64,000 nt of DNA. It comes from AP-16 sp963755055. GTDB lineage: Bacteria; Pseudomonadota; Alphaproteobacteria; Rhizobiales; Xanthobacteraceae. The notes under the pieces are model-generated. The model ran no database searches, was not told where the DNA came from, and saw only the letters and a list, made by a program, of their open reading frames with translations. Made by a program: the position numbers and the translations under genes. Location: assembly GCA_963755055.1 (NCBI GenBank), contig CAVWIS010000048.1, positions 60,888-124,887 on the forward strand, given 5' to 3'. Shown here one piece after another: positions 1-8,529 of this stretch (position 1 is the first letter of the stretch; every line of letters begins with the position of its first letter).

Positions 1-35
1 TTCTGGCAGATGAAGTTTTGCGCGCGGCGGGCCAT
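1..35 (-). CDS. radA: DNA repair protein RadA, N-terminal 11 codons (partial)
   Basis: Reading leftwards from an ATG at 35-33, the window edge encodes MARRAQNFICQ before it runs out. The RadA/Sms family begins with almost exactly this sequence, where the Cys opens the N-terminal four-cysteine zinc finger. RadA is an ATPase that helps branch migration in recombinational repair. It lies directly downstream of alr on the same strand, the usual dnaB-alr-radA order in Hyphomicrobiales. Only the start is present. The identification rests on the N-terminal motif plus synteny. Confidence 0.75.
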   Translation of the reverse strand, partial: MARRAQNFICQ

Positions 36-104
36 GGGTTCTGGCTTCGAGGACGTCGAACTATACAGGAGTGAGTTAATCGCCCGATGCGGGGAGCCGG
101 CGGA

Positions 105-1250
105 TCACCCGCGATAGACCCGCCGGTAGCGCCGGCCGAGGCTGGTCAGCACCTCGTAACCGATGGTGCCGGCGTGGGAGGCGAGCTCGTCGACATCGAT
201 CTCCTCGCCGAGCAGGCCGACGCTGTCGCCGCGGCGCGGGGTTTCGCCCGGCACATCGGTGATGTCGATCGCCAGGAGGTCCATGGACACCCGGCCGGCG
301 AGGGGGCATCGGCGCCCCGCCACGATCGCCTCGGCGCCGGGCTTGAAATCCGACACGCTCGCCGCCCGCAGGAATCCGTCCGCATAGCCGGCCGCCACCA
401 CGGCGAGGCGGGTCGCCCGCTTCGCCGTCCAGGTGGCGCCGTAGCCGACGGTGTCGCCTTCCTCGACCTCGCGCACCTGGACGATGCGGGCATCGAGCCG
501 CACCACCGGCCGCATCAGGTTCAAGTGCCCCGGCGTCGGATTGACGCCGTAGAGCGCGGCGCCGGGACGGACGAGGTCGTGGTGGGCGTCGGGACCGAGA
601 AAGATCCCGGACGAGTTGGCGAGCGAGCCGGGAACTTTCCGCAACAGTGCCCGCACGTCGCGGAATTCCGCCATCTGTTTGGCGTTGAGCGGATGGCCGG
701 GAAGCTCCGCGCAGGCGAAGTGGCTGAGCACCAGGCTGATCGCGTCCTGGTCCAGAGCCTGGCGGGCGGCGAGATCGGAGACCTGCTCGGGCGTCAGGCC
801 GAGCCGGTTGATCCCGGTATCGACCTGCAGCGCCGCCTTGCCGGCCCAGCCGCTGCGGAGGCGGAAATCCTGCCAGTCGGCAAGCTCGTCGGGGCTGCCG
901 ATGACCGGGCGCAGGTTGGCGGCCGCATAGGCGTCGGCGGTTTGCGGCATCAGCCCGTTGAGCGCGTAGATCACCGAATCGGGGGCGTTGGCGCGGACGC
1001 TGCGGCCTTCGGCGAGATGGGCGACGAAGAAGATCTTGCAGCCGGCCGCCGCCAGCGCCCTGACGACCGGCTCGACGCCGCAGCCATAGGCGTCCGCCTT
1101 GACGACGGCGGCGCACTCGGCCGGCTCCGACCGGCGGGCGAGCTCGCGCCAGTTGGCGACGACCGCCGAAAGATCGATGGTCAGAATGCCGCCGGCCTCG
1201 ACCTCGGGCGGGCCCGGATCGGGCTGCGGGCTTGCGCGGCGAGCCGGCAT
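105..1250 (-). CDS. alr: Alanine racemase
   Basis: This 381-residue protein is a fold-type III PLP racemase interconverting L- and D-alanine for peptidoglycan. The PLP lysine is Lys51 in AVVKADAYG, and the second catalytic base is the Tyr in VGYGATW, followed by the conserved AAGYADGF segment. The length is normal for the family (360-390). The ATG at 1250 has a GAAGG ribosome site 7 bases upstream. It follows dnaB on the same strand after about 135 bases and precedes radA. A long open frame runs antisense through alr and dnaB, but it is a GC-rich shadow. Confidence 0.95.
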   Translation of the reverse strand: MPARRASPQPDPGPPEVEAGGILTIDLSAVVANWRELARRSEPAECAAVVKADAYGCGVEPVVRALAAAGCKIFFVAHLAEGRSVRANAPDSVIYALNGLMPQTADAYAAANLRPVIGSPDELADWQDFRLRSGWAGKAALQVDTGINRLGLTPEQVSDLAARQALDQDAISLVLSHFACAELPGHPLNAKQMAEFRDVRALLRKVPGSLANSSGIFLGPDAHHDLVRPGAALYGVNPTPGHLNLMRPVVRLDARIVQVREVEEGDTVGYGATWTAKRATRLAVVAAGYADGFLRAASVSDFKPGAEAIVAGRRCPLAGRVSMDLLAIDITDVPGETPRRGDSVGLLGEEIDVDELASHAGTIGYEVLTSLGRRYRRVYRG

Positions 1251-1385
1251 CGGCGGACCTTCGGCCAGTGTGATCCGGCGCCTGCGGCCGGTCGCGCGCC
1301 ATCATCGGTGCCGCGGCGGGCGGCGGCAAGCCCGCCGCGCAAAGAAACGCCGGCCCGCATGAGATGTTCCAGGCCTGCCGGAGGG

Positions 1386-2882
1386 TCAGGGCGTCTCCGG
1401 CAGGTTATGCGTCGTGTCGAGATTGGCGAACCGGGTGACGTCGGCGTCGAACTGCACCTGGACGGTACCGGTCGGTCCGTGGCGCTGCTTGCCGATGATG
1501 ATCTCCGCCTTGCCCATGACCGCGTCCATCTCGGTCTGCCATTTGATGTGCTCGTCGGTGCCCGGCCGCGGCTCCTTGTTGCTCAGGTAGTATTCCTCGC
1601 GGAAGACGAACATGACGACGTCGGCATCCTGCTCGATCGAGCCCGACTCGCGCAGGTCGGAGAGTTGCGGTCGCTTGTCTTCGCGGTTCTCGACCTGGCG
1701 CGACAGCTGGGAGAGCGCGAGGACCGGCACGTTGAGCTCCTTGGCGAGCGCCTTGAGCCGGGTGGTGATCTCGGTGATCTCCTGCACGCGGCCCTCGGCG
1801 GCCCGGCGGCTCGAGCCGGTGAGCAGCTGCAGATAGTCGATCACCAGCACGTCGAGGCCGCGCTGGCGCTTGAGCCGCCGGGCGCGGGCGGCGAGCTGGG
1901 CGATCGACAGGCCGCCGGTCTCGTCGATGTAGAGCGGCAGGGTCTCCATCTCGCGGGCGACGCCGGCGATCTGGTCGAACTCGGAAGGATCGATCTCGCC
2001 GCGCCGGATCTTGTGGGAGGGAATCCCGGTCTGCTCGGAGATGATGCGGGTGGCGAGTTGCTCGGCCGACATTTCCAGCGAGAAGAACCCGACCACGCCG
2101 CCGTTGATGGTCTCGGTGCGGCCGTCGGGCCGGATCTCATGCTGCCAGGCGCGGGCGATGTTGTAGGCGATATTGGTGGCGAGCGCGGTTTTTCCCATGC
2201 CGGGGCGGCCGGCGAGGATCACCAGATCGGAGTGCTGCAGCCCGCCCATCTTGCGGTCGAGATCGGCAAGCCCGGTGGCGATGCCGGACAGCCTTCCGTC
2301 GCGCTGGTAGGCGCGGGCCGCCATGTCGACCGCGGTGGTCAGCGCCATGGCGAAGCGCTGGAACCCGCCGTCGTAGCGGCCGGTCTCGGCGAGCTCGTAG
2401 AGCTGGCGCTCGGCGTCCTCGATTTGATCGCGCGGCGCGGCGTCGACCGGGGCGTCGTAGGCGGTGTTCACCAGGTCCTCGCCGATGATGATGAGCGAGC
2501 GGCGCACCGCGAGGTCGTAGATGGTGCGCCCGTAGTCCTCGGCATTGATGACGGTGGTCGCCTCGGCGGCGAGCCGGGCCAGATATTGACTGACCGTCAG
2601 ACCGGCAATGTCGACATCGGCCGGCAGAAAAGTCTTCATCGTGACCGGATTGGCGATCTTGCCGGCCCGCACCAAACTGCCGGCGAGCTCGTAGATGCGC
2701 AGGTGGACCGGCTCGAAGAAGTGCCCGGGCTCGAGGAAGTCGGAGACCCGGTAGAACGCCTCGTTGTTGACCAGGATCGCCCCGAGCAGCGCCTGCTCGG
2801 CCTCGATATTATGCGGTGCCGTGCGAAACAGCGCCTGAGCTTCCGGCGCCGCCTTGCGGGAGGCCACATCGTGCAACGCCAT
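1386..2882 (-). CDS. dnaB: Replicative DNA helicase DnaB
   Basis: This hexameric 5'-3' helicase unwinds DNA at the replication fork. The 498-residue chain has the N-terminal primase-interacting domain (PHNIEAEQALLGAIL near residue 23), then the RecA-like domain with Walker A AGRPGMGKTALAT, Walker B LDVLVIDYLQLL, and the downstream LSDLRESGSIEQDADVV segment typical of DnaB. I chose the start at 2882 because GGAGG (2890-2894) sits 7 bases upstream. The open frame runs 40 codons further upstream without a ribosome site. No intein is present. Confidence 0.96.
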   Translation of the reverse strand: MALHDVASRKAAPEAQALFRTAPHNIEAEQALLGAILVNNEAFYRVSDFLEPGHFFEPVHLRIYELAGSLVRAGKIANPVTMKTFLPADVDIAGLTVSQYLARLAAEATTVINAEDYGRTIYDLAVRRSLIIIGEDLVNTAYDAPVDAAPRDQIEDAERQLYELAETGRYDGGFQRFAMALTTAVDMAARAYQRDGRLSGIATGLADLDRKMGGLQHSDLVILAGRPGMGKTALATNIAYNIARAWQHEIRPDGRTETINGGVVGFFSLEMSAEQLATRIISEQTGIPSHKIRRGEIDPSEFDQIAGVAREMETLPLYIDETGGLSIAQLAARARRLKRQRGLDVLVIDYLQLLTGSSRRAAEGRVQEITEITTRLKALAKELNVPVLALSQLSRQVENREDKRPQLSDLRESGSIEQDADVVMFVFREEYYLSNKEPRPGTDEHIKWQTEMDAVMGKAEIIIGKQRHGPTGTVQVQFDADVTRFANLDTTHNLPETP

Positions 2883-3072
2883 TGATGTTCCTCCGAGGGC
2901 CGTGCGCTGCAGCATGCTCCGGCCCGAGATCGGAACATCCTGCAGAATTCCTTGGGCAGCGCGTGTTCTTGTCGACGACCGCGGTCCGGTCCGCCGGAAC
3001 ATGCGCTAGCACGACTCTGCCGATGATCGCGGCGCCATCGTAGCGCACCAGGAATTCATCCCGGGATTCACA

Positions 3073-3096
3073 GCCTCGCCGGTGAACCTGCGAGGC
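3073..3096. other. Small hairpin between cfa and dnaB
   Basis: GCCTCGC (3073-3079) and GCGAGGC (3090-3096) form a 7-bp GC stem with a 10-nt loop in the 280-base gap downstream of cfa and upstream of dnaB. There is no T-run on either side, so it is at best a weak terminator or pause site. Nothing else recognisable lies in the gap. Confidence 0.25.
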
Positions 3097-3162
3097 CCGA
3101 CAAATTCCAATTGACATTGGTCTGAGTCGCGCGCCCGCGACAACCGGCGGCGACGTCGCGGC

Positions 3163-4422
3163 CTACTCGCCGGCGAGCCGCAACGGTGGGCGGCTGCCGC
3201 CCTCGATTCCGCGCAGGCGTGCCTCCTCGCGCAGCACATAGTCACGGGTCACCGGCACCACCCCCTGACGCTTGGTCATCTGGATCTGGAACACGAACAT
3301 GCCCTGCGCGCGGAACGTCATCTCCGCGGAGGCCAGATAGAATTCCCACATTCGGCAGAATCTCGCGTCGTAGAGCTGTTCGATCTCCTCGCGGTGCGCC
3401 TGGAACCGCGCGTGCCAGGCCTTGAGCGTCTCGGCATAGTGCAGGCGCAGGATCTCGATATCGGCGATCAGCAGCCCGGCGCGCTCGATCGACGACAGCA
3501 CCTCGGACAAGGCCGGAATGTAGCCGCCCGGAAAGATGTATTTGGCGATGAATGGATTGGTATAGCCCGGCCCTTCCGGCCGGCCGATGGCATGCAGCAG
3601 CATGACGCCGTCATCGTCGAGCAACTCGGCGCATTTGCGAAAATAGTCGTCGTAGAAGCCGATGCCGACATGCTCGAACATCCCGACCGAGACCACGCGA
3701 TCGAACCGTCCGTCCACGTCCCGATAATCGCTGAAGCGAAACTCGGTGCGGCCGGAGAGGCCTTTTTCCTCGGCGCGAACACGCGATGTCGCCAGTTGCT
3801 CGCGCGATAATGTCACGCCGGTGACGGATGCGCCGCACACTTCGGCCAGATAGAGGCCGAGCCCGCCCCAGCCGGAGCCGACATCGAGGACACTGGCTCC
3901 AGGTTTGACCAGCAGCTTGGCGGCGAGGTGGCGCTTCTTGGCGAGCTGGGCGTCGTCGAGGGACTGGTCCGGGGCCTCGAAATATCCGCAGCTGTATTGC
4001 AGGTCGGCGTCGAGAAACAGCGAGTAGAGGCGCGCGTCGAGATCGTAATGACGGGCGACGTTCCTTTGCGCGCGCCGACGTCGATTGTATTGCTGCAGTC
4101 GGCGCCAGAGTTGCCGCGAGAGCCACTGCGGCCGGGCCCAGGCCGGCAGCAGCAATCGCGAATAGTCCTGGGCCATGACGAGCGGGAGCAGATCCGCCAT
4201 CGAGCCATTCACGACCACCAGGCCGCCATCCATGTAGGTTTCGGCCAATCTGAGCTCGGGGTCGAGCAGGATGCCCCATTGCGCGCCGACCGAGGTGAAG
4301 CGCACGGCGATCGGCGGTCCGGTCCCGTCTCCGAGGGTGAAGCGGCGGCCGCTCGCGGTCGTCACCTGCAACGATCCGGTCCGGATCAACGCGGATAGAG
4401 CGCTTTCGAGCAACCGGTCCAT
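3163..4422 (-). CDS. cfa: Cyclopropane-fatty-acyl-phospholipid synthase
   Basis: This enzyme transfers a methylene group from SAM to cis double bonds of membrane phospholipid acyl chains. The 419-residue protein shows the family hallmarks: ARHYDLDARLYSLFLD, then LQYSCGYFE, the SAM motif VLDVGSGWGGLGLYLAE, and VSVGMFEHVG. The N-terminal 100 residues form the usual lipid-binding extension. The start at 4422 is set by GGAGG at 4431-4435, 8 bases upstream; a GTG at 4443 lacks such a site. It stands alone on the minus strand, upstream of dnaB, and its role here is probably stress or stationary-phase membrane modification. Confidence 0.9.
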   Translation of the reverse strand: MDRLLESALSALIRTGSLQVTTASGRRFTLGDGTGPPIAVRFTSVGAQWGILLDPELRLAETYMDGGLVVVNGSMADLLPLVMAQDYSRLLLPAWARPQWLSRQLWRRLQQYNRRRRAQRNVARHYDLDARLYSLFLDADLQYSCGYFEAPDQSLDDAQLAKKRHLAAKLLVKPGASVLDVGSGWGGLGLYLAEVCGASVTGVTLSREQLATSRVRAEEKGLSGRTEFRFSDYRDVDGRFDRVVSVGMFEHVGIGFYDDYFRKCAELLDDDGVMLLHAIGRPEGPGYTNPFIAKYIFPGGYIPALSEVLSSIERAGLLIADIEILRLHYAETLKAWHARFQAHREEIEQLYDARFCRMWEFYLASAEMTFRAQGMFVFQIQMTKRQGVVPVTRDYVLREEARLRGIEGGSRPPLRLAGE

Positions 4423-4897
4423 CACCGGCTCCTCCCGCACCACTCCAGTGATACCAGCCCAACGCCACGAATCCGCGACGGTTCCCCGCCGCGCGCGGTT
4501 GCCGCAGTGCCGCCGAACGGGTCAAATCGCTACGCCGAAACCGCGTAAGCCTGCCCGGTCGCTCCGCGCTTGAAACTCACCTGAGTACCATTAAACCAAA
4601 ATCCTTCAGGCCGGACAATCGGCTTTGCCGCAATGCCGCCATGCCGGCGATCCATGGGATTGCAGGCGGCCGGCTCACATTCGCCGGTATTGTGCGTCAG
4701 GAATCGAATACGATGGTGTGGTCCGAACAGCCGGGGCTACAGTCCGGTGCCGTCCGATGAAGGCGCGTCGTCTTGACGATTGCGTCGGCATCGGCGGGCG
4801 ACGTATGCAGGTGCACCCCCGGAGCGGACGCCGGATCGCGTTTCTCGACAGTGCAAGCCGGGCCCCGGACTCGCGCGGAATTGGATGACTTGACGTG
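4423..4897. other. Intergenic region between divergent cfa and cytochrome c gene
   Basis: About 475 bases lie between the divergent cfa and cytochrome-like genes. No tRNA, small RNA or convincing coding frame is visible; the short open frames here have no family resemblance or ribosome site. Promoters for both flanking genes must lie here, but I could not find a box pair good enough to call. Confidence 0.4.
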
Positions 4898-5701
4898 ATG
4901 AAAAGGCGTCGCTCGCGGTTGTTTCGCATCTCGCCGATCGCGGTCGCGGTCGCGCTCACGCTGGCGGCGGATGTCGCGCGCGGCGAGGATCTCGACGCCA
5001 GGAAGACCGGGCCCCAGCTGTTCGACCAGACCTGCTCGGCCTGTCACAAGAGCCCGGGGGGCCTCGCCAAGGGACAGAGCGCGAGCAGCCTGGTGGGCTT
5101 CCTGCGTCAGCATTATACGACCGGCCCGGGTCCGGCCGGCCAGCTCGCCGCCTACCTTCTGGCCAATCCCGGCGACGGCCGACGTCAGCGCCCCGCCGCC
5201 ACCAACCCGTCGGCGCCCGACAAGCCCGATCAGCCTTCGGCCCAGCGCCATCCCTCGCAGACCGCGGAACCGCCGGAGCCGGCGCGCGCGGGCGCGCGGG
5301 CGGGCCGCCGCCATCCTGGAGCCTCGCCGGAACCGCCGGCGAACGCTCAGTCCCCGGAGACCTCGGAACGCCAGGCGGCCCCGGCCGCCGAGCCGTCACC
5401 TCCGGGTCACCGCGGGCGGGCGCAGCGGGCCGCGCGTCGGCCGGGCGAAAATCCGGCCGCCGAGCCGGCCGCCTCCGAGGCACAACCGACGGTCGGCCGT
5501 GCAGGTCCGGCAACGAACGGCAGGCGGCCCGAGGCGAAGCCCGGCACGCCGGTCGCCGAGACGGCGGCGCCCCCCGTGGTTCCGACAGCACCTCCGGTCG
5601 CGCCGGCAGCAGCTCCTGAGACTGCCGTACCCGCGGCCTCGACCGAGCCTCCGGCCGTTGCGGCCGACGATCAGCCGGCCTTTTCCGCCCCGACGCCCTG
5701 A
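4898..5701 (+). CDS. Secreted single-haem cytochrome c-like protein with long Pro/Ala-rich tail
   Basis: Residues 1-29 look like a signal peptide: basic MKRRRSR, a hydrophobic stretch, then ADVARGE. A single c-type haem motif CSACHK follows at about residue 48, in a context (GPQLFDQTCSACHKSPGGLAKG) typical of small class I cytochromes. A distal methionine ligand is not obvious. From about residue 100 to the end (about 165 residues) the chain is low-complexity Pro, Ala, Glu and Arg. The reading frame there is supported mainly by being open, so the tail could be longer or shorter in reality. The last 31 bases overlap the 3' end of convergent rplI. The ATG at 4898 follows an in-frame GTG at 4895, and no clear ribosome site is seen. 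Confidence 0.65.
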   Translation: MKRRRSRLFRISPIAVAVALTLAADVARGEDLDARKTGPQLFDQTCSACHKSPGGLAKGQSASSLVGFLRQHYTTGPGPAGQLAAYLLANPGDGRRQRPAATNPSAPDKPDQPSAQRHPSQTAEPPEPARAGARAGRRHPGASPEPPANAQSPETSERQAAPAAEPSPPGHRGRAQRAARRPGENPAAEPAASEAQPTVGRAGPATNGRRPEAKPGTPVAETAAPPVVPTAPPVAPAAAPETAVPAASTEPPAVAADDQPAFSAPTP

Positions 5702-6282
5702 TCCGCCTCGGGTGTGCCGGCAGTCGTCGGCTGCTCGAAGACTTCCTCGGCCGCAACCCTGACCTCGGCTTCCTCCTCCTCGGCGGCCTCGCGGCGGACC
5801 GTGACGTCCTCGCCACGTGCCTGGCGCTCGGCCTCGTCCTTGTTGCGCGCGACGTTGACGGTGATCGACACCTCGACCTCCGGATGCAGCGAGACCGGGA
5901 TGACGTGGAGCCCGATCAGCTTGATCGGAGCATTGAGCTCGATCTGGCTGCGGTCCACCAGGAAGCCGGCATCGCCCATGAGTCCTGCGAGATCGCGGGT
6001 CGACACCGACCCGTAGAGCTGGCCGGTCTCGGCCGCCTGACGGATCACGATGAAGTTCTGTCCGTTGAGCTTGGCGGCGACCTGCTCGGCCTCGCTGCGG
6101 CGCTCGAGATTTCGCGCCTCGAGATCGCCCTTCATGGTCTCGTAGCGCGCCCGGTTGTCCTTGGTGGCCCGCAGGGCCTTGCCCTTGGGCAACAGGAAAT
6201 TGCGCGCAAAGCCGTCGCGGACGCGGACGACCTCGCCCATCTGGCCGAGCTTGGCGACGCGTTCCAGCAGGATTACTTCCAT
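5671..6282 (-). CDS. rplI: 50S ribosomal protein L9
   Basis: L9 of the large ribosomal subunit binds 23S rRNA and helps keep the reading frame. The N-terminal domain MEVILLERVAKLGQMGEVV and the GFARNFLLPKGKA segment are diagnostic. The C-terminal domain continues to about residue 150, followed by an acidic tail (EEEEAEVRVAAEE) that is long compared with E. coli L9 (149 residues against 203 here) but common in alphaproteobacteria. GGAGAG precedes the ATG. It is the last gene of the rpsF-rpsR-DUF2232-rplI operon. Confidence 0.95.
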   Translation of the reverse strand: MEVILLERVAKLGQMGEVVRVRDGFARNFLLPKGKALRATKDNRARYETMKGDLEARNLERRSEAEQVAAKLNGQNFIVIRQAAETGQLYGSVSTRDLAGLMGDAGFLVDRSQIELNAPIKLIGLHVIPVSLHPEVEVSITVNVARNKDEAERQARGEDVTVRREAAEEEEAEVRVAAEEVFEQPTTAGTPEADQGVGAEKAG

Positions 6283-6333
6283 CAGGGTCTCTCCATTACT
6301 TGATGTCGATGGGTCGGTCGAAGTCGAAAAGTT

Positions 6334-7338
6334 CTATTGAGGGGTTGCGGGCGGCCCGCGCTTGCGCGCCACCCGGCCGCGAATGTCCAGCGCGCTGTCG
6401 GCAAGTCCGATCGCCGTCATCACCAGGACCGGCCAGCCGAGCACGGCGACCGTCGCATAGGTGCCGGCGAGGACCAGCCCGCGGGCCTTCAGGCCGCGCG
6501 TGGTGGCGTGCAGAACGGCCAGGCCGAGCAGCGCATAGGCCATCAGGAGGCTGGCGACCAGCACGCCCGACAGGCGCCCGGCGAGTCGCGGAATGCTGCT
6601 GGAGATCTCGGGCAGGAGGATTCCGGCGACCGCGACCGCGAGCAGGATCCCGGCGTGCCGCGGAAACGCCATGGCGGCGAGAGCCGGCCACGGGCGCCTG
6701 AGCCGGCCCGATACTTTCACGATCTGCCCGGCGAGCCACAGATTGCCGAGGCTGGTGAGCGTCGACACGGCGGCGGCGGTCGGGGGGATCGCCACCACGA
6801 GAAAATCCAGGAACTGATCGAGCTCGGAGCCGCCCGGCCGCCCGGCGGGCGCCGTGCCGGCTTCGCCGTCGCTGGCGCGCATCAGGAGCTCGAAGGCGCG
6901 CTTGAGCCAGACGCGAAACGAGACCGGATCGAGCACCAGGGTGAAGATCGCGCCGACCACGCTGCCCAGCAATGCCGCCCAGATGACCAGCCGGCCGACC
7001 GGATACCATTCGAGGTCGCCCGGCGCGGCGGCGCGCGGACCCGCCGGCGCGCCCGGACGGGCGAGCAGGGCCAGATAGCTCAGCCACCAGGCGGGAAGCG
7101 CGACGCCGATCAGGAAGGCCAGGCAGAACAGCCCGCCGAACACCGCCGCCAGGCTGGCGGCCGCCACCACCGCGGCGATCAGCCCCGCCAGGTAGCTCCA
7201 GCCGAGCGCGGCGATCATCACCGGCAGCGGTGCCAGATAGAACAGGAACACGGACAGCAGCGAACCGGAGGCGAACGACGCCAGCAGCAGCGCCGCAGCC
7301 ACGCCGGCCGCAATCCCGATGAGAGCGATCTGCACCAT
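6334..7338 (-). CDS. DUF2232 polytopic membrane protein
   Basis: This 334-residue hydrophobic protein has about eight predicted membrane segments, starting MVQIALIGIAAGVAAALLLA. Its place between rpsR and rplI is the conserved position of the DUF2232 family (YybS-like) in Hyphomicrobiales, which is the main basis for the call. Its function is unknown; a transport or cell-envelope role is only a guess. The start at 7338 begins the first membrane helix directly. The open frame extends upstream by 42 non-hydrophobic codons with no support. Confidence 0.8.
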   Translation of the reverse strand: MVQIALIGIAAGVAAALLLASFASGSLLSVFLFYLAPLPVMIAALGWSYLAGLIAAVVAAASLAAVFGGLFCLAFLIGVALPAWWLSYLALLARPGAPAGPRAAAPGDLEWYPVGRLVIWAALLGSVVGAIFTLVLDPVSFRVWLKRAFELLMRASDGEAGTAPAGRPGGSELDQFLDFLVVAIPPTAAAVSTLTSLGNLWLAGQIVKVSGRLRRPWPALAAMAFPRHAGILLAVAVAGILLPEISSSIPRLAGRLSGVLVASLLMAYALLGLAVLHATTRGLKARGLVLAGTYATVAVLGWPVLVMTAIGLADSALDIRGRVARKRGPPATPQ

Positions 7339-7539
7339 TCCGAGCTGTCCCGCTCCTGACGGCCGGCAAAACGAACCGGGCCGCCAGATTGTTGTGGTGA
7401 TCCGCCGCCATCGCCGCGGAGCACCGGAGCGGTTAGAGACGGAGCATGGGTCCGTCCCAACCAAACGTCGCCGGCTTCGGGCCGGCGGCGCAGAGCAATA
7501 TGTATCCTCCCGGCGACGCCGCGCAACGCGCGCGGCGGA

Positions 7540-7785
7540 TCACCGGATCACGAAGGGCAGCAGGCCGAGATAGCGCGCGCGCTTGATGGCTTTCGACAGC
7601 TCGCGCTGCTTGCGTGCCGAAACCGCGGTGATGCGGCTCGGGACGATCTTGCCGCGTTCCGACACGTAGCGCTGCAGCAGCTTGACGTCCTTGTAATCGA
7701 TCACCGGCGCATTGGCGCCGGAGAACGGACAGGTCTTGCGGCGGCGAAAGAACGGTCGGCGGGCGGGATTCTGGGAAAAGCTCAT
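7540..7785 (-). CDS. rpsR: 30S ribosomal protein S18
   Basis: This 81-residue S18 protein binds 16S rRNA as a heterodimer with S6. Recognisable parts are RRPFFRRRKTCPFSG, DYKDVKLLQRYVSERGKI and SRITAVSARKQRELS. The start MSFSQNPARR at 7785 has GAGGAG 7 bases upstream. Only 4 bases separate it from the rpsF stop, indicating translational coupling. Confidence 0.96.
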   Translation of the reverse strand: MSFSQNPARRPFFRRRKTCPFSGANAPVIDYKDVKLLQRYVSERGKIVPSRITAVSARKQRELSKAIKRARYLGLLPFVIR

Positions 7786-7789
7786 CGGT

Positions 7790-8221
7790 CTACTCCTCGA
7801 CGCCGGCGCTGTCGGCGTCATCGCGCGGTGCCCGCGGCTCGCGGTCGCGATCACGTGGGCGCCGGTCGCCGCGGCGCTCGTCGCGGTCGCGGTCGCGGTC
7901 GGCCTTGCGCATCATCGCCGAAGGGCCTTCCTCGTGGGTCTCGACACGGATCGTGAGATAGCGCAGGACGTCCTCGTTGAGGCGCTCCTGGCGCTCGACC
8001 TCGGCCAGCGCGGCGGGCGGGGCATCGATGTTGAGCAGGGTGAGATGCGCCTTGCGATTCTTGCGGATCCGATAGGAGAGCGATTTCACGCCCCAATACT
8101 CGGTCTTGGTGATCTTGCCGCCGAGCTGCTCGATCACGCCCTTGTACTGGGCGGTCAGCTCGTCGACCTGTTGCGCGGTCACATCCTGACGCGCCAGGTA
8201 CACGTGCTCATAGAGGGGCAT
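7790..8221 (-). CDS. rpsF: 30S ribosomal protein S6
   Basis: S6 begins MPLYEHVYLARQDVTAQQV and contains the family segment KTEYWGVKSLSYRIRKNRKA. The fold ends near residue 108. The remaining 35 residues are an Arg/Asp-repeat tail (DRDRDERRGDRRPRDRDRE), a charged extension seen in alphaproteobacterial S6 proteins. The start at 8221 is far inside a longer open frame that has no homology upstream; an AAGG lies 7-9 bases before it. First gene of the rpsF operon, transcribed divergently from fabD. Confidence 0.95.
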   Translation of the reverse strand: MPLYEHVYLARQDVTAQQVDELTAQYKGVIEQLGGKITKTEYWGVKSLSYRIRKNRKAHLTLLNIDAPPAALAEVERQERLNEDVLRYLTIRVETHEEGPSAMMRKADRDRDRDERRGDRRPRDRDREPRAPRDDADSAGVEE

Positions 8222-8276
8222 GAGGTGCCTTTCCCAACAATAAGGTCCAGTCATCCGATCCCGGCGCCAAGCCCCC

Positions 8277-8300
8277 TCGAGCCCTTCGGGAAAGGCTCGA
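8277..8300 (-). promoter_or_regulatory. Hairpin in the rpsF leader, possible S6:S18 autoregulatory element
   Basis: In the rpsF leader, 56-79 nt upstream of the start codon, a 7-bp stem (8277-8283 with 8294-8300) closes a 10-nt loop that reads TTTCCCGAAG on the message. Leaders of rpsF operons in many bacteria carry an S6:S18-binding element with an essential CCG; the loop here contains CCG. That this hairpin serves that role is inference. Confidence 0.3.
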
Positions 8301-8405
8301 AGCTCGAGTTGCGGGAACACGGGACGCCGGGCCGCAAGGCCCTGCCGCGCCCCGATCGGGCGCAGCCGTCCGTTCAGCTCCCGGCCGGGATCGAGCGGAG
8401 CGCGT

Positions 8406-8433
8406 CTTATAGCGGCTGCCGGTCGAAACACAA
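8406..8433 (-). promoter_or_regulatory. Candidate sigma-70 promoter of the rpsF operon
   Basis: On the minus strand a TTGTGT box (8433-8428), a 16-base spacer and TATAAG (8411-8406) form a plausible -35/-10 pair. Transcription would begin near 8399 and give a leader of about 180 nt before rpsF. Confidence 0.5.
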
Positions 8434-8474
8434 GCCATCGACAGCCACCCGACCGGCCACCCACAGCCGGCGCC

Positions 8475-8503
8475 TTGACATCGCGGTTGCCGGGGTGTCT
8501 TAG
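8475..8503 (+). promoter_or_regulatory. Candidate sigma-70 promoter of fabD
   Basis: A perfect -35 TTGACA (8475-8480), a 17-base spacer and TCTTAG (8498-8503) lie just before fabD. Initiation near 8510 would leave a leader of about 20 nt that still holds the GGGGGTGGG ribosome site. This is the best box pair noticed in the window. Confidence 0.6.
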
Positions 8504-8529
8504 GGCCGGCTCGTTCGTCAGGGGGTGGG

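Noticed and set aside
87..2885. A 932-codon plus-strand open frame across alr and dnaB
   Set aside because: It is antisense to two well-supported genes and has low-complexity Gly/Ala/Asp/Arg composition typical of GC-rich shadow frames; no family motif.
2809..3117. Short open frames between dnaB and cfa
   Set aside because: No ribosome site, no family resemblance, and they overlap the dnaB start region.
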